This document shows positions 37,065 through 46,284 of a DNA stretch of 64,000 bases, piece by piece; within the stretch, counting starts at the first letter, position 1; every line of letters begins with the position of its first letter. Source of the DNA: Eubacteriales bacterium (GTDB taxonomy: Bacteria; Bacillota; Clostridia; Lachnospirales; Lachnospiraceae); NCBI GenBank assembly GCA_030537935.1, contig JAUNUY010000001.1, forward strand, positions 145,139-209,138, in the 5' to 3' direction. Made by a program: the position numbers and the translations under genes. Under the pieces are notes generated by a model. It saw only the letters and a program-made list of their open reading frames with translations, did not search any database and was not told the origin of the DNA.

Positions 37065-39825
37065 ACGGATTAAGGAATTCATATTCGACACCATGCAGCC
37101 GCGCTATTTTTTTATGACGGCTTTCATTACCGGCCTGTTTGTTATTTTAATCGGTCGGCTTTTTCTCATTCAAATTTTAAAGGGTGATGAATATTCCGGT
37201 AATCATAAAAAACGGATTGAAAAGGAGATTGTCATCCCCGGCGTTCGCGGTAAAATATTTGACCGAAACGGGAAACTGCTGGCCTATAATAAGATGAGTA
37301 AGTCGCTCGTGGTGGAGAACGTTATCAGCGATAATAATCTGAATGAGAAAGAATATAATGAAACGGTGAATCGAATTGCCATTCAAGTTGTACGGATTCT
37401 CAATCGAAATGCCGAGCAGATGAATCGGAGCGTTCCCATCGTCATCAACAGTACGGGCAATTATGAGTTCAGCGTGTACGACCAAACGCTGTTACAAAAC
37501 TTTTTAAAAAACGCATTTAACAAGCAGGATGTCAACCAATTGACGCCACGTGAAAAAAGTGTCACCGCGGATCAGTTTGTCCGTGCTTTTGCTTTCGGCA
37601 AGGCGGATGAAGAACTGTTGGAAAGCGTTACTTGCTTCCATCTGCCGGAGGATTTGACGCAGGAAGAGGTTCTGCAGGTCCTCAATATCCGCTTCAACAT
37701 GTTCTTGAACCGCTTTCGTAAATATCGCAAGAAAGTTGTAGCTGAGAATCTGAGTGACCGGACCATCGTGGATATTACGGAAAACAAGGCAAATCTTCCG
37801 GGTGTTACGATCGAAGATCGGATGACCCGAATTTATAACGATGCCTATGCCATGTCCAATATCATCGGTTATGTCGGTCCTGCTACCGGAGAGGAGCCGG
37901 ACAGCGATGCGAATGACATGATCGGAAAAATGGGCATCGAAAAGAACTTGAACGATGTATTAAAACCGGAAAACGGTTCGCGAAAGATTTATGTCGACAG
38001 CATCGGTAATGTGATTGAAGAGGGCGATGAAGTCCGCCCGGGTACCGGTGAAGATGTTTATCTGAGTATCGATGCAGACTACCAACGTTACATCTATAAT
38101 CTGTTGGAAGACTTTTTCATCGATTTTTGGCTTAAACACATGACGCCGTCCATGAATATCAAAAAAGATGTCCGTGAGTCGGATACTTATTGGATTTCCG
38201 CCGGTGAAATATACGATTCAATTCTATCGAACGGATTAATCAACCTGCATCGCCTAAGACGGGAGGATGCGACCGAAACCGAACGTAAACTCATGGAGAC
38301 GCTGGATGCCGGTGCAGTTGCGGCTTTGGACGACATGAAGTCCGCCCTTCTTTCGGAAACGCCGATGAAGGATATGGACGAGCAGAAATACGTGTATGTG
38401 AAATATTTCAATAAGGTGATGCGCGAAGAGAAGATTTTGCTGGCGGACGGTATTGATGAATCCGACAAAATTCCTCGACGGTGGCTCGACAACGAAATCA
38501 GTCCGAAGGAATACCTTTATTGGTTAATATCAGAGAATCACATCGACACCAACAGCTTGGAGATGGAAGAAAAGTATTCTTCCACGGAAGAGGTCAGCAA
38601 GCGGGTTATCGACAAGGTCACGGAAATTATTCGTCGACGGACGGATTTTATACCGATTATTTCCAAAAATATGGTTCGAGCCGGCACCTTCAACGGGACG
38701 GAGTTGCTGACCGTTCTCTATGACCAAGGTGTCTTGCCGAAAGATGACATGTATGAACAGTTCAAAGGGGGCGTGGATCCTTATGAATTTCTGCGCGAAC
38801 TGATCAGTTCAAAGCGGCTGACACCCGGTCAATTGGCCGTTGATCCGTTTTCGGCGGCGGTTACGGTGAATGACCCGCACACGGGTAAGGTGCTGGCCAT
38901 GGTTTCGTATCCCGGTTATGACAGCAACAAGATGGGAGACGACAATTACATCACTTATCTCCTCAGTACCGGGTCTACGCCGATGATTAATCGGCCCACG
39001 GGCATGATGAAGGCACCCGGTTCGACGTACAAACCATTGACTGAAATTGCCGCGCTGACGGAAGGAATTATCGGTGCAGGTGACGGAGTCGTTTGTACAG
39101 GACAGTTTGACCGAGTGACGCCGAGTCCGAAATGTTGGGTTTATCCAAATAACCACGGGACCGTCAATGCGGTGACGGGATTGGCCAACTCCTGTAACGT
39201 TTATTTCAACGAGTTGGGTTGGCGCTTCGGTCTGCAAAACGGATACTATAATTCGGAACGCGGATTGGCTCGCATGGCTGAATATGCAAAAATGTTCGGC
39301 CTTGACAGGACAACGGGGTTGGAGATTGACGAAGCAGTGCCTAAAATCTCCGATGATAACGCCATTTTTTCGGCCATCGGTCAGGGTAGCCATCTGTACA
39401 ATATCACCAATCTTAACCGCTATTTCAGTGTCATTGCAAATGGCGGTGACGTACTGGAATTTTCCGTTGTCAACAAAACTGTTGATACTGAAAGCGGTCA
39501 GGAGCATGTCTATGAACCGAAGGAACCGGAACATATTACGCTCGATTCAAACGCTTTGAGCACCGTGCGTCAGGGGCTTATCGAGGTGGTGAAGAAATCA
39601 TATAATGCACCATCCTTCGAGGATGTCGGTGCCGTTGTGGCCGGAAAGACCGGTACGGCGGAAGAGAATCTGGCCCGCAACAATCATAGTCTTTTTGTCG
39701 GCTATGTTCCGGCAGAGGCGCCTGAAATCGTTTCCGGTATTATCTTGCCGAATATTCCGGCATACACCTACCATACGGATTTGAGCGGGAAGATTATGAA
39801 ATATTACATAGAAAACTTACGTTAA
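37057..39825 (+). CDS. mrdA: class B penicillin-binding protein 2 (elongation transpeptidase)
   Basis: It cross-links peptidoglycan with RodA. One membrane anchor (about residues 17-37) precedes the dimerisation domain (GKIFDRNGKLLAYNK) and the transpeptidase with STYK near residue 656, SCN near 712 and KTGTAE near 863. A TTG start at 37057 is chosen because AAAGGAGAGG lies 6 bases before it; no in-frame ATG fits. The protein is 922 residues, well above the usual 600-720, because about 250 mostly charged residues lie between the LSIDADYQ block and the VNDPHTGKVLAMVSYPGYD block. Similar enlarged forms occur in clostridia. Start choice is moderately sure, function very sure. Confidence 0.93.
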   Translation: MFRRIKEFIFDTMQPRYFFMTAFITGLFVILIGRLFLIQILKGDEYSGNHKKRIEKEIVIPGVRGKIFDRNGKLLAYNKMSKSLVVENVISDNNLNEKEYNETVNRIAIQVVRILNRNAEQMNRSVPIVINSTGNYEFSVYDQTLLQNFLKNAFNKQDVNQLTPREKSVTADQFVRAFAFGKADEELLESVTCFHLPEDLTQEEVLQVLNIRFNMFLNRFRKYRKKVVAENLSDRTIVDITENKANLPGVTIEDRMTRIYNDAYAMSNIIGYVGPATGEEPDSDANDMIGKMGIEKNLNDVLKPENGSRKIYVDSIGNVIEEGDEVRPGTGEDVYLSIDADYQRYIYNLLEDFFIDFWLKHMTPSMNIKKDVRESDTYWISAGEIYDSILSNGLINLHRLRREDATETERKLMETLDAGAVAALDDMKSALLSETPMKDMDEQKYVYVKYFNKVMREEKILLADGIDESDKIPRRWLDNEISPKEYLYWLISENHIDTNSLEMEEKYSSTEEVSKRVIDKVTEIIRRRTDFIPIISKNMVRAGTFNGTELLTVLYDQGVLPKDDMYEQFKGGVDPYEFLRELISSKRLTPGQLAVDPFSAAVTVNDPHTGKVLAMVSYPGYDSNKMGDDNYITYLLSTGSTPMINRPTGMMKAPGSTYKPLTEIAALTEGIIGAGDGVVCTGQFDRVTPSPKCWVYPNNHGTVNAVTGLANSCNVYFNELGWRFGLQNGYYNSERGLARMAEYAKMFGLDRTTGLEIDEAVPKISDDNAIFSAIGQGSHLYNITNLNRYFSVIANGGDVLEFSVVNKTVDTESGQEHVYEPKEPEHITLDSNALSTVRQGLIEVVKKSYNAPSFEDVGAVVAGKTGTAEENLARNNHSLFVGYVPAEAPEIVSGIILPNIPAYTYHTDLSGKIMKYYIENLR

Positions 39826-39835
39826 CGGAGGGAAT

Positions 39836-40960
39836 ATGTTTAAGAAATTTCATATACGACAATATAATCTCCGCTTGTTACTTATGGTGACGGTCGCCAT
39901 TGTGTTCGGCATCATCATGGTCAACAGTGCGAACCCTTCGTTTACGAAAAAGAACATTATTGGTGCGACGCTGGCCATATGTGTCATGTTGGCGGTGACC
40001 CTGATTGACTACCGCCGACTGGCCCGATTCTCCTGGTTGTTCTACGTCATGAACTTATTGATATTGCTTCTTGTAAGAATACCCGGGATAGGCTATAATA
40101 TTAACGGAGCGACGCGTTGGATACGTTTTGGCGGAATACAATTTCAGCCTTCGGAGTTTTCCAAAGTTTTTTTGATTATTTTCGTTGCGGCTTATATATC
40201 GGAGCGTGCCAATCGACTGAATACGATACGTACTTTGGGTACATTGGCCTTACTGATGATTCCGCCGCTTGTCTTAATTAAGTCTCAGCCCGACTTGTCT
40301 ACCACACTGATTATCGCTTTCATCATGATTGCGATTGTATTTCTGGGCGGTCTCAGCATGAAGCTTATTGCCATCGTATCCGCCATACTGGTTCCGACAA
40401 CCATCGGCCTGCTTTGGTACATTCGTCAACCCTGGCAGAAACTGCTGCACGGTTGGCAACAACGACGCGTCTTGAGTTTTTTTCGTCCGCAGGATTATCT
40501 TTCAGCGGAGTCTTATCAACAGTTGAATTCCATGCTGGCAATCGGGTCCGGAAAATTATGGGGAAACGGGTTGAACAATGATTTGCCTTCATCCGTAAAG
40601 AATGCTAACTATTTGCCGGAACCGCAGACGGATTTTATTTTCGCCATCATCGGTGAGGATCTCGGGTTTGCGGGAACGGTTTTTACGATTATCATCTTAC
40701 TGATTATCGTTTATCTGCTTTTCGGCATTGCACGACGAACGGAAAGTCTGTTCGGTCGATTGCTTGCCGGCGGCACGGCCTGTTACATCGGCTTACAAAC
40801 CTTTGTCAATATCGGCGTTGTGACTTTATTGCTGCCGAACACCGGATTACCCCTGCCATTTATCAGCTACGGATTAACATCACTTTTCAGTTCATGCATC
40901 CTGATTGGCATTTGTCTGAACATTGATCGGCAAAACCGTTTGAGCTATACCAAGTTCTAA
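39836..40960 (+). CDS. rodA: RodA peptidoglycan glycosyltransferase
   Basis: It is a SEDS-family polymerase that works with PBP2. About ten membrane segments are visible in 374 residues. Conserved blocks are GATRWIRFGGIQFQPSEFSK near residue 90, SQPDLSTT near 149 and the C-terminal LPFISYGLTSL near 341. GGAGGG precedes the ATG. The pairing with the PBP2 gene and mreCD marks the elongation complex. Confidence 0.95.
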   Translation: MFKKFHIRQYNLRLLLMVTVAIVFGIIMVNSANPSFTKKNIIGATLAICVMLAVTLIDYRRLARFSWLFYVMNLLILLLVRIPGIGYNINGATRWIRFGGIQFQPSEFSKVFLIIFVAAYISERANRLNTIRTLGTLALLMIPPLVLIKSQPDLSTTLIIAFIMIAIVFLGGLSMKLIAIVSAILVPTTIGLLWYIRQPWQKLLHGWQQRRVLSFFRPQDYLSAESYQQLNSMLAIGSGKLWGNGLNNDLPSSVKNANYLPEPQTDFIFAIIGEDLGFAGTVFTIIILLIIVYLLFGIARRTESLFGRLLAGGTACYIGLQTFVNIGVVTLLLPNTGLPLPFISYGLTSLFSSCILIGICLNIDRQNRLSYTKF

Positions 40961-40986
40961 CGGTATTGACGGAATTGGAGGTACGG

Positions 40987-41370
40987 ATGAACATAGGTCT
41001 TATAGCAAATGATTCTAAGAAAAAACTGATGCAAAATCTCTGTATCGCATATAAGGGCGTTCTCAGTAAGCACACGGTTTATGCAACCGAAACAACGGGT
41101 ACGTTGATTGAACAGGTAACGAATCTTAGTGTGCATAAGTTTTTATCCGGGGAGTTGGGTGGCGAACAGCAGCTTGCCTCTCAGGTGGAGCATCATAATC
41201 TGGATCTTCTGATTTATTTAAAGGATACATCCAGAAACTCCATGTATAATGCAACGGCCATGAATATTTTGCATCTGTGCGATTTATACAACATCCCCAT
41301 TGCCACTAATTTGGCAACGGCGGAGCTTATTATCCGTGCATTGGATAGCGGTTATATGGATTGGATATAA
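40987..41370 (+). CDS. methylglyoxal synthase-like protein lacking catalytic residues
   Basis: This 127-residue protein aligns end to end with methylglyoxal synthases, which turn dihydroxyacetone phosphate into methylglyoxal. The phosphate pocket is kept: Lys12, Thr34, Thr36, Thr37 in YATETTG and Ser55-Gly56. The catalytic positions differ: the His of the AHD motif is Asn8, the catalytic Asp of GGDQQ is Glu60, and the PHEPDV block is YNATAM, replacing His (by Tyr87) and Asp (by Thr90). It probably binds a phosphorylated metabolite without the normal reaction, perhaps as a sensor. GGAGG precedes ATG 40987; it follows rodA by 26 bases, a position mgsA holds in other clostridia. Confidence 0.78.
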   Translation: MNIGLIANDSKKKLMQNLCIAYKGVLSKHTVYATETTGTLIEQVTNLSVHKFLSGELGGEQQLASQVEHHNLDLLIYLKDTSRNSMYNATAMNILHLCDLYNIPIATNLATAELIIRALDSGYMDWI

Positions 41371-41377
41371 TGAGATA

Positions 41378-41418
41378 AACCTGATAGCGCCTTCACGGAC
41401 CATCAGGTTTTCTTTTTT
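41378..41418 (+). terminator. intrinsic terminator after the mgsA-like gene
   Basis: AACCTGAT (41378-41385) pairs with ATCAGGTT (41402-41409) and is followed by TTCTTTTTT. It ends the radC-mre-rodA transcript. The ribosome site of the next gene lies immediately after. Confidence 0.85.
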
Positions 41419-41429
41419 GGAGAGAAACT

Positions 41430-42572
41430 ATGAAGAGACAACGGACCTTAGTGGGTTGGATTGCAGTCATTATTTTATGCTATATCATCGTTTCCGTTAC
41501 ATACGGATTATTCGGCAAGCGCAAAATCGATTTTTTTGAAGTGCATACCGTAGAAATCAATAAAGACATCTATAAAAATACGTTGATTGTCCGAGAAGAG
41601 CAGTTGTTAAAAGCGCGGGAAGCCGGGCATATCCTTTTTTACGTGAATAATTTTGATAAGGTCGGACAGGGTGATATGTTGTACTTCAGCGACCCCGATG
41701 GCGGTTTCCAAGAATTAATCCGTCGTAACCAGCCGGATCGTGAGAAATTACCGCCATCCGTAAAGGATGAGATCGGCCGACGGATTAAAACGCTGAGTAA
41801 CAGCCGGGATGAACCGGATTTAAATCTTATTCGTATGAACCGACAAGTCCTGCATGACGTATATTTTTCCAATCTGACGGAAGAGCAACTATTGCCGTTG
41901 ATTCAATCCTACCGGAAGGAGCATCCCCTGACCGTCGTTGAATCGGAAATGAGCGGAATCTTTGTTAATATCGTTGATGGTGATGAAGGACTGAGCACGG
42001 ATAAATTGACGACGCGTCTTTTTGATGACTCGGAGACCGACAGTCATATTTTCCTCCCGAATACGAAGGCGAAACCGGAACAACCACTCGGAAAGTTGAT
42101 TACATCGGAATACTGGTCCGTCATCTTCCCGGTCAGTGAGGCGGAACGCGCACAGTTTAATGAGGACGATATTTGCAGAGTCCGTTTTCCTGCGGACAAT
42201 CGGGAAGGCAGCGGTACGATAAAGCACCGTACCGTAAACGGAGAGCACTATATTGAGTTGCAATTCAGTCAAGGAGTCATCCGCTATGCGGGTCTGCGAA
42301 AGATGCCCGTCAGCATTCCGCAGCAGAGTCTGAGGGGGCTTCGGGTGCCGAAGGAATCAATTGCCAAGCAAGAGAATTTGACAGGTGTTTATGTCTTGAA
42401 TAGCGGTTTGCCGACATTTTATCCGGTTCAAGTTTTGGCCGAGGATGGGAACTATCAGATTGTTCTGCCGGCCGAAAACACATCAACCGAACGCCAATTA
42501 AAGGCCTATGACCGTATCCTGCCGGATGCCGGTACTTTTCAACAAAAGGAAACGCAGGCAAAACGCCAATAA
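41430..42572 (+). CDS. HlyD-like membrane-anchored adaptor protein of the ylmE-sepF locus
   Basis: A single N-terminal membrane segment (residues 8-28) is followed by a beta-rich extracellular part resembling HlyD/secretion-adaptor proteins: an early strand block NTLIVREEQLLKA, a HILFYVNNFDKVGQGDMLYF lipoyl-like hairpin and a barrel-like C-terminus. Similar proteins sit just upstream of ylmE-sepF in clostridia, which suggests a link to division or envelope work, but the function is unknown. The gene lies 10 bases before ylmE, so it shares the division operon. Confidence 0.7.
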   Translation: MKRQRTLVGWIAVIILCYIIVSVTYGLFGKRKIDFFEVHTVEINKDIYKNTLIVREEQLLKAREAGHILFYVNNFDKVGQGDMLYFSDPDGGFQELIRRNQPDREKLPPSVKDEIGRRIKTLSNSRDEPDLNLIRMNRQVLHDVYFSNLTEEQLLPLIQSYRKEHPLTVVESEMSGIFVNIVDGDEGLSTDKLTTRLFDDSETDSHIFLPNTKAKPEQPLGKLITSEYWSVIFPVSEAERAQFNEDDICRVRFPADNREGSGTIKHRTVNGEHYIELQFSQGVIRYAGLRKMPVSIPQQSLRGLRVPKESIAKQENLTGVYVLNSGLPTFYPVQVLAEDGNYQIVLPAENTSTERQLKAYDRILPDAGTFQQKETQAKRQ

Positions 42573-42582
42573 GGAGGAAAGG

Positions 42583-43275
42583 ATGTTAAAAGAACGATAT
42601 GAAGCGGTTGTATGTGAAGTACGACTGGCAGCGGAAGCGGCAGATCGACCTGCCGAGTCGGTAACACTGATTGCCGTCGGTAAGACACATCCGGCGGAAG
42701 CCATTCAAGAGGTCTATGACTTGGGCCATCGTGACTTCGGTGAAAACAAGGTACAGGAGCTGACGGAAAAGTACGAGTGCTTGCCGAAAGATATCCGCTG
42801 GCATTTCATCGGCCATCTACAGCGCAATAAGGTAAAATACCTGATGGGTAAAACGGCCCTCATACACAGCTTGGATTCCGTCAAGCTGGCTCGCAAGATT
42901 GAATCGGAGAGTTTGAAGAAGGATGTTCACACGGATGTTTTGATTCAGGTAAATATTTGTGATGAAGAACAAAAATTCGGTGTTTCCATTGCGGCACTGC
43001 CGGCGCTTCTCCAATTTTGTGAAAGTTGTGAGCGACTTCATGTTCAAGGATTGATGTTGATACCGCCATTCGACTTGTCAAATACCGAATTGGAGCGTGT
43101 GTTCAACGAATTTTATGCATTAAGCCTTGACATTAAGAGGCAAAAATTAGATAATATCAACATGAATGTCCTATCGTTCGGTATGAGCGGTGATTTTCCG
43201 GAAGCCATACGTCATCATTCCACGATGGTTCGTGTCGGCACCGGAATCTTCGGCGAAAGAGATTATAACAATTAG
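42583..43275 (+). CDS. ylmE: YggS/YlmE family PLP-binding protein
   Basis: It is a fold-type III PLP protein involved in vitamin B6 homeostasis. The PLP lysine is in LIAVGKTHP near residue 36. GENKVQEL and WHFIGHLQRNKVK follow, and the phosphate-binding SFGMSGDFPEAI lies near residue 200. ATG 42583 follows AAGGAGGAAAGG; earlier in-frame starts lie in the previous gene. The product is 230 residues. It precedes sepF, as in Bacillus. Confidence 0.94.
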   Translation: MLKERYEAVVCEVRLAAEAADRPAESVTLIAVGKTHPAEAIQEVYDLGHRDFGENKVQELTEKYECLPKDIRWHFIGHLQRNKVKYLMGKTALIHSLDSVKLARKIESESLKKDVHTDVLIQVNICDEEQKFGVSIAALPALLQFCESCERLHVQGLMLIPPFDLSNTELERVFNEFYALSLDIKRQKLDNINMNVLSFGMSGDFPEAIRHHSTMVRVGTGIFGERDYNN

Positions 43276-43286
43276 GAGAATCGGAA

Positions 43287-43910
43287 ATGTTTAAAGACAA
43301 AATCAAAGGTTTCATGGATAAATTCAAAGTTGAAGATGAATTCAATGAAGCATATTATGAAGAAGACGGCAGCGACTACGGATTCGATGAAGTCCGGACC
43401 GCTTCAACGGATACCTTGTCCTATGATGATATCGAATATGCCACTCCGGGATATGCGGGTACGGGCGGAAAAGAGATGTCATTTGATACGGTTGACAGCG
43501 ATTCGGTGACGGACGGGGAAGAGAAGGGTTTTTCTTTTGCTAAAAAACAGGTGCGCCCTCGCGGTCGGACCGTATCGTCGGGTGAGAAGGTCCCTACCAT
43601 TAATACCGTCAAGCCGAAGGTCGTCGAGGATTGGCGTGTCATTTGCGATTATCTCCTCAGAAATCAAGTAGCCATCATTAATCTTGAAGGAACCGAAGCC
43701 GGTTTACCGCAGCGTATCACGGATGCCTTGAGCGGTGCCTGCTACGCCTTGGACGCCAAGTTCCGCTATATCAATCCTTATATCATGATTGTAGCACCGG
43801 AAAACGTGGAACTCAAAGGGGCGGTTATGAAGTCGCTGAACGACACCGTCAACGAGATGACGACGAGCACGGATTCGTACGGGTATGAAAACCTGGACGA
43901 TATTTATTAA
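43287..43910 (+). CDS. sepF: cell division protein SepF
   Basis: SepF anchors and bundles FtsZ. The N-terminal amphipathic membrane-targeting helix (MFKDKIKGFMDKF) and the conserved C-terminal domain with VAIINLEGTEAGLPQRITD and YINPYIMIVAP are present. The linker between them is acidic and longer than in Bacillus (207 residues in total). AGGAGAA precedes the start. It lies between ylmE and divIVA. Confidence 0.95.
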   Translation: MFKDKIKGFMDKFKVEDEFNEAYYEEDGSDYGFDEVRTASTDTLSYDDIEYATPGYAGTGGKEMSFDTVDSDSVTDGEEKGFSFAKKQVRPRGRTVSSGEKVPTINTVKPKVVEDWRVICDYLLRNQVAIINLEGTEAGLPQRITDALSGACYALDAKFRYINPYIMIVAPENVELKGAVMKSLNDTVNEMTTSTDSYGYENLDDIY

Positions 43911-43922
43911 CAGGAGGTCAAC

Positions 43923-44672
43923 ATGTTAACACCTATCGATATACGGGAAAAAGAATTTGATCGCGGTCGTGGCTATACGAGAGAAGTTCGTACATTTCTG
44001 GCAAAGGTGGCCGGGGAGTATGAAGTACTGTATTCTAAAAACGCTGAGCTGACAGATCGCATCGCACAGTTGGAGGCATTGCTTAACAACTACGAGAACA
44101 TGGAAGATTCCATGAAAAACGCATTGGTCCTCGCACAACGTACGGCGGACAGCTCGATTGAATCGGCAAATAAAGAAGCGCAGAACATTCTACTCAACGC
44201 CAGAATGAAGGCGGAAGAATTGCTGATTGAAAGTATCGATAAAAATAATCGCATCAAGTTGGCGAACAAGAATCTTATGGAACGATTCAATCTGTATAAA
44301 CAGCAATGTGCACAGTTCCTGGAGCAGCACAAGTTGCTTTTGGAGAATACACAGATAGAGTTTGATGAGGAAGACATTAACGTCACCTTGGAAAAAATCT
44401 ATCCGGAAATCGTTTCAGAGACGGAAGAAGCTTTGGGCTACGGCGATTATGCCGACGATTATTATTATGAGGATGAAGAGCTCGCGGAAGACGATTTGAC
44501 AGATGAATACGAAGTATTCGACGAGGCTGGTGACGATCCGGTTTATGACGAATTGTCACAGCCCGAGAATATTGATAGGGAAGAAATTCAGGATATCGAA
44601 GAAATGGACGACTTCGATGAGCTGGTTGACGAAGAACCTGCGGATGAAGCATCCGACGAGAAGAAGGAGTAA
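43923..44672 (+). CDS. divIVA: DivIVA-domain cell division protein
   Basis: DivIVA binds curved membranes at poles and septa. The N-terminal domain has MLTPIDIREKEFDRGRGY and a conserved RGY turn, followed by coiled coil to about residue 140. An unusually long acidic tail rich in Asp, Glu and Tyr (about residues 160-249) follows. AGGAGG precedes the ATG. It sits 12 bases after sepF. Confidence 0.93.
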   Translation: MLTPIDIREKEFDRGRGYTREVRTFLAKVAGEYEVLYSKNAELTDRIAQLEALLNNYENMEDSMKNALVLAQRTADSSIESANKEAQNILLNARMKAEELLIESIDKNNRIKLANKNLMERFNLYKQQCAQFLEQHKLLLENTQIEFDEEDINVTLEKIYPEIVSETEEALGYGDYADDYYYEDEELAEDDLTDEYEVFDEAGDDPVYDELSQPENIDREEIQDIEEMDDFDELVDEEPADEASDEKKE

Positions 44673-44678
44673 GATCGC

Positions 44679-45782
44679 ATGTTGGAGGAATTACTTGTCC
44701 GTGATACGGAAAGTACCTATTCCATCTACATCGATGATTCATATGACGATTTAAACCGCATCTTGCGGGAACATTATTCTTCCGACATTAAGATTTGTGT
44801 CATCACGGATACGAATGTCGGAAGAATTTATTTAAATGACATGACGGAACGTCTGCAAAACGATTTTCCGAATGTACATTCATTTGTCTTTCCCGCGGGT
44901 GAAGCCGCCAAGCGGATGGACACGGTATTATCGATTTACCGATTTCTTTTAGATCGTCATTTTAACCGAAAAGATATTATCATTGCTCTGGGGGGCGGCG
45001 TCGTCGGCGACATGGCCGGCTTCGCCGCCGCTACTTATATGCGCGGCATTGATTATATTCAACTGCCCACATCCTTATTGGCACAGGTGGACAGCAGTAT
45101 CGGGGGTAAAACCGGCATCGACTTGGATGGATATAAGAATATTGTCGGCGCATTTAAAAAGCCGGCATTTGTTTATGCAAATGTGCATGTATTGCGGACC
45201 TTGGAGCAGCGGCAGTATTATAACGGTATGGGTGAGGTCTTAAAACACGGCTTCATACTGGATGCAGACTATTTGAACTATATTGAACGCCGAGCAAAAG
45301 ATATTGAAATGCTTCATGAACAGGCGGTTGCACGAATGGTGGTCGGCAGTTGCCGTATCAAACAGAGCATTGTTGCCCGTGATTTTCGGGAGTCATCGGT
45401 CCGCGCCTTATTGAACTTCGGGCATACGATAGGACACGCTGTTGAGAAATATGCCTATCGGGATTTGTGTCACGGGGAATGTGTCGCCATCGGCATGATG
45501 GCCGCCGCACACATTGCGTTGCAACGGAAAATGATTGATGATTGGTATTTTCATCGGATGCATAGCCTGCTTTCAAGATTTCAACTGCCTGCACGTATTC
45601 CGGCAGATATCATTCAATATTTGAATGCCGGTATGATTCTTGATGCCGTATTGTCTGATAAAAAAGCAGATACCGCGGGCATAAAATGGATATTACCGGA
45701 TGGCATCGGCAAGGCGGTCATTCTGAATGACGTTACATCGGGAGAAGTAGAGGAGGCGGTCTTATATGCACTTGGTCAATGA
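44679..45782 (+). CDS. aroB: 3-dehydroquinate synthase
   Basis: It catalyses the second shikimate-pathway step. NAD-binding GGGVVGDMAGFAAATYMRG lies near residue 103 and SSIGGKTGIDL near 142. The metal ligands are in GEVLKHG near 186 and in LNFGHTIGHAVE near 246. The length of 367 residues is normal. It is the only shikimate gene in the window, placed between division genes and lspA in an apparent single transcript; its end overlaps lspA by 17 bases. Confidence 0.95.
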   Translation: MLEELLVRDTESTYSIYIDDSYDDLNRILREHYSSDIKICVITDTNVGRIYLNDMTERLQNDFPNVHSFVFPAGEAAKRMDTVLSIYRFLLDRHFNRKDIIIALGGGVVGDMAGFAAATYMRGIDYIQLPTSLLAQVDSSIGGKTGIDLDGYKNIVGAFKKPAFVYANVHVLRTLEQRQYYNGMGEVLKHGFILDADYLNYIERRAKDIEMLHEQAVARMVVGSCRIKQSIVARDFRESSVRALLNFGHTIGHAVEKYAYRDLCHGECVAIGMMAAAHIALQRKMIDDWYFHRMHSLLSRFQLPARIPADIIQYLNAGMILDAVLSDKKADTAGIKWILPDGIGKAVILNDVTSGEVEEAVLYALGQ

Positions 45783-46284
45783 CACGGCAAAAAAGCTGAC
45801 AGCTCTGACAATGACAATCGGATTGATACTTATCGATCTTCTCGTTAAGCATCAGATAGCCTCATCACTGACCGTAACGGGGACACGTCCACTCATTGAA
45901 GGGGTCTTGAGTTTACATTATGTCGAGAATCACGGTGCGGCCTTCAGTATCCTGTCAGGCCATGCCTGGATATTTATCTTGACGGCCGTCATATTTACGG
46001 TGGTGGCCCTGTTCTTTTTTTTCAAATATCCCTATCAGGCGGACTTGACTCGTGTGGGGATTCTTTTGGTCGCCGGGGCAATCGGCAACCTTTACGACCG
46101 TGTCGCCTTAGGCTATGTAAGAGATTTTTTCCGCTTTGATTTTATAAATTTTCCCGTCTTTAATTTGGCGGATGTTTATATTACGATGGCCGCATGCATC
46201 ATCGTATTCGGTATTCTTTTCGGAAAACATCAGAAAGCGAGCCATAATGAAGAGACGAGAAATAAAAATAACGAAGGCGAATAA
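45766..46284 (+). CDS. lspA: lipoprotein signal peptidase (signal peptidase II)
   Basis: It removes signal peptides from prolipoproteins. Four membrane segments are visible. The catalytic aspartates are in AGAIGNLYDRV near residue 110 and FNLADVYIT near residue 132. The NHGAAFSIL block is present near residue 50. GAGGAGG inside aroB precedes the ATG. The last 38 bases overlap the pseudouridine synthase gene. Confidence 0.95.
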   Translation: MHLVNDTAKKLTALTMTIGLILIDLLVKHQIASSLTVTGTRPLIEGVLSLHYVENHGAAFSILSGHAWIFILTAVIFTVVALFFFFKYPYQADLTRVGILLVAGAIGNLYDRVALGYVRDFFRFDFINFPVFNLADVYITMAACIIVFGILFGKHQKASHNEETRNKNNEGE

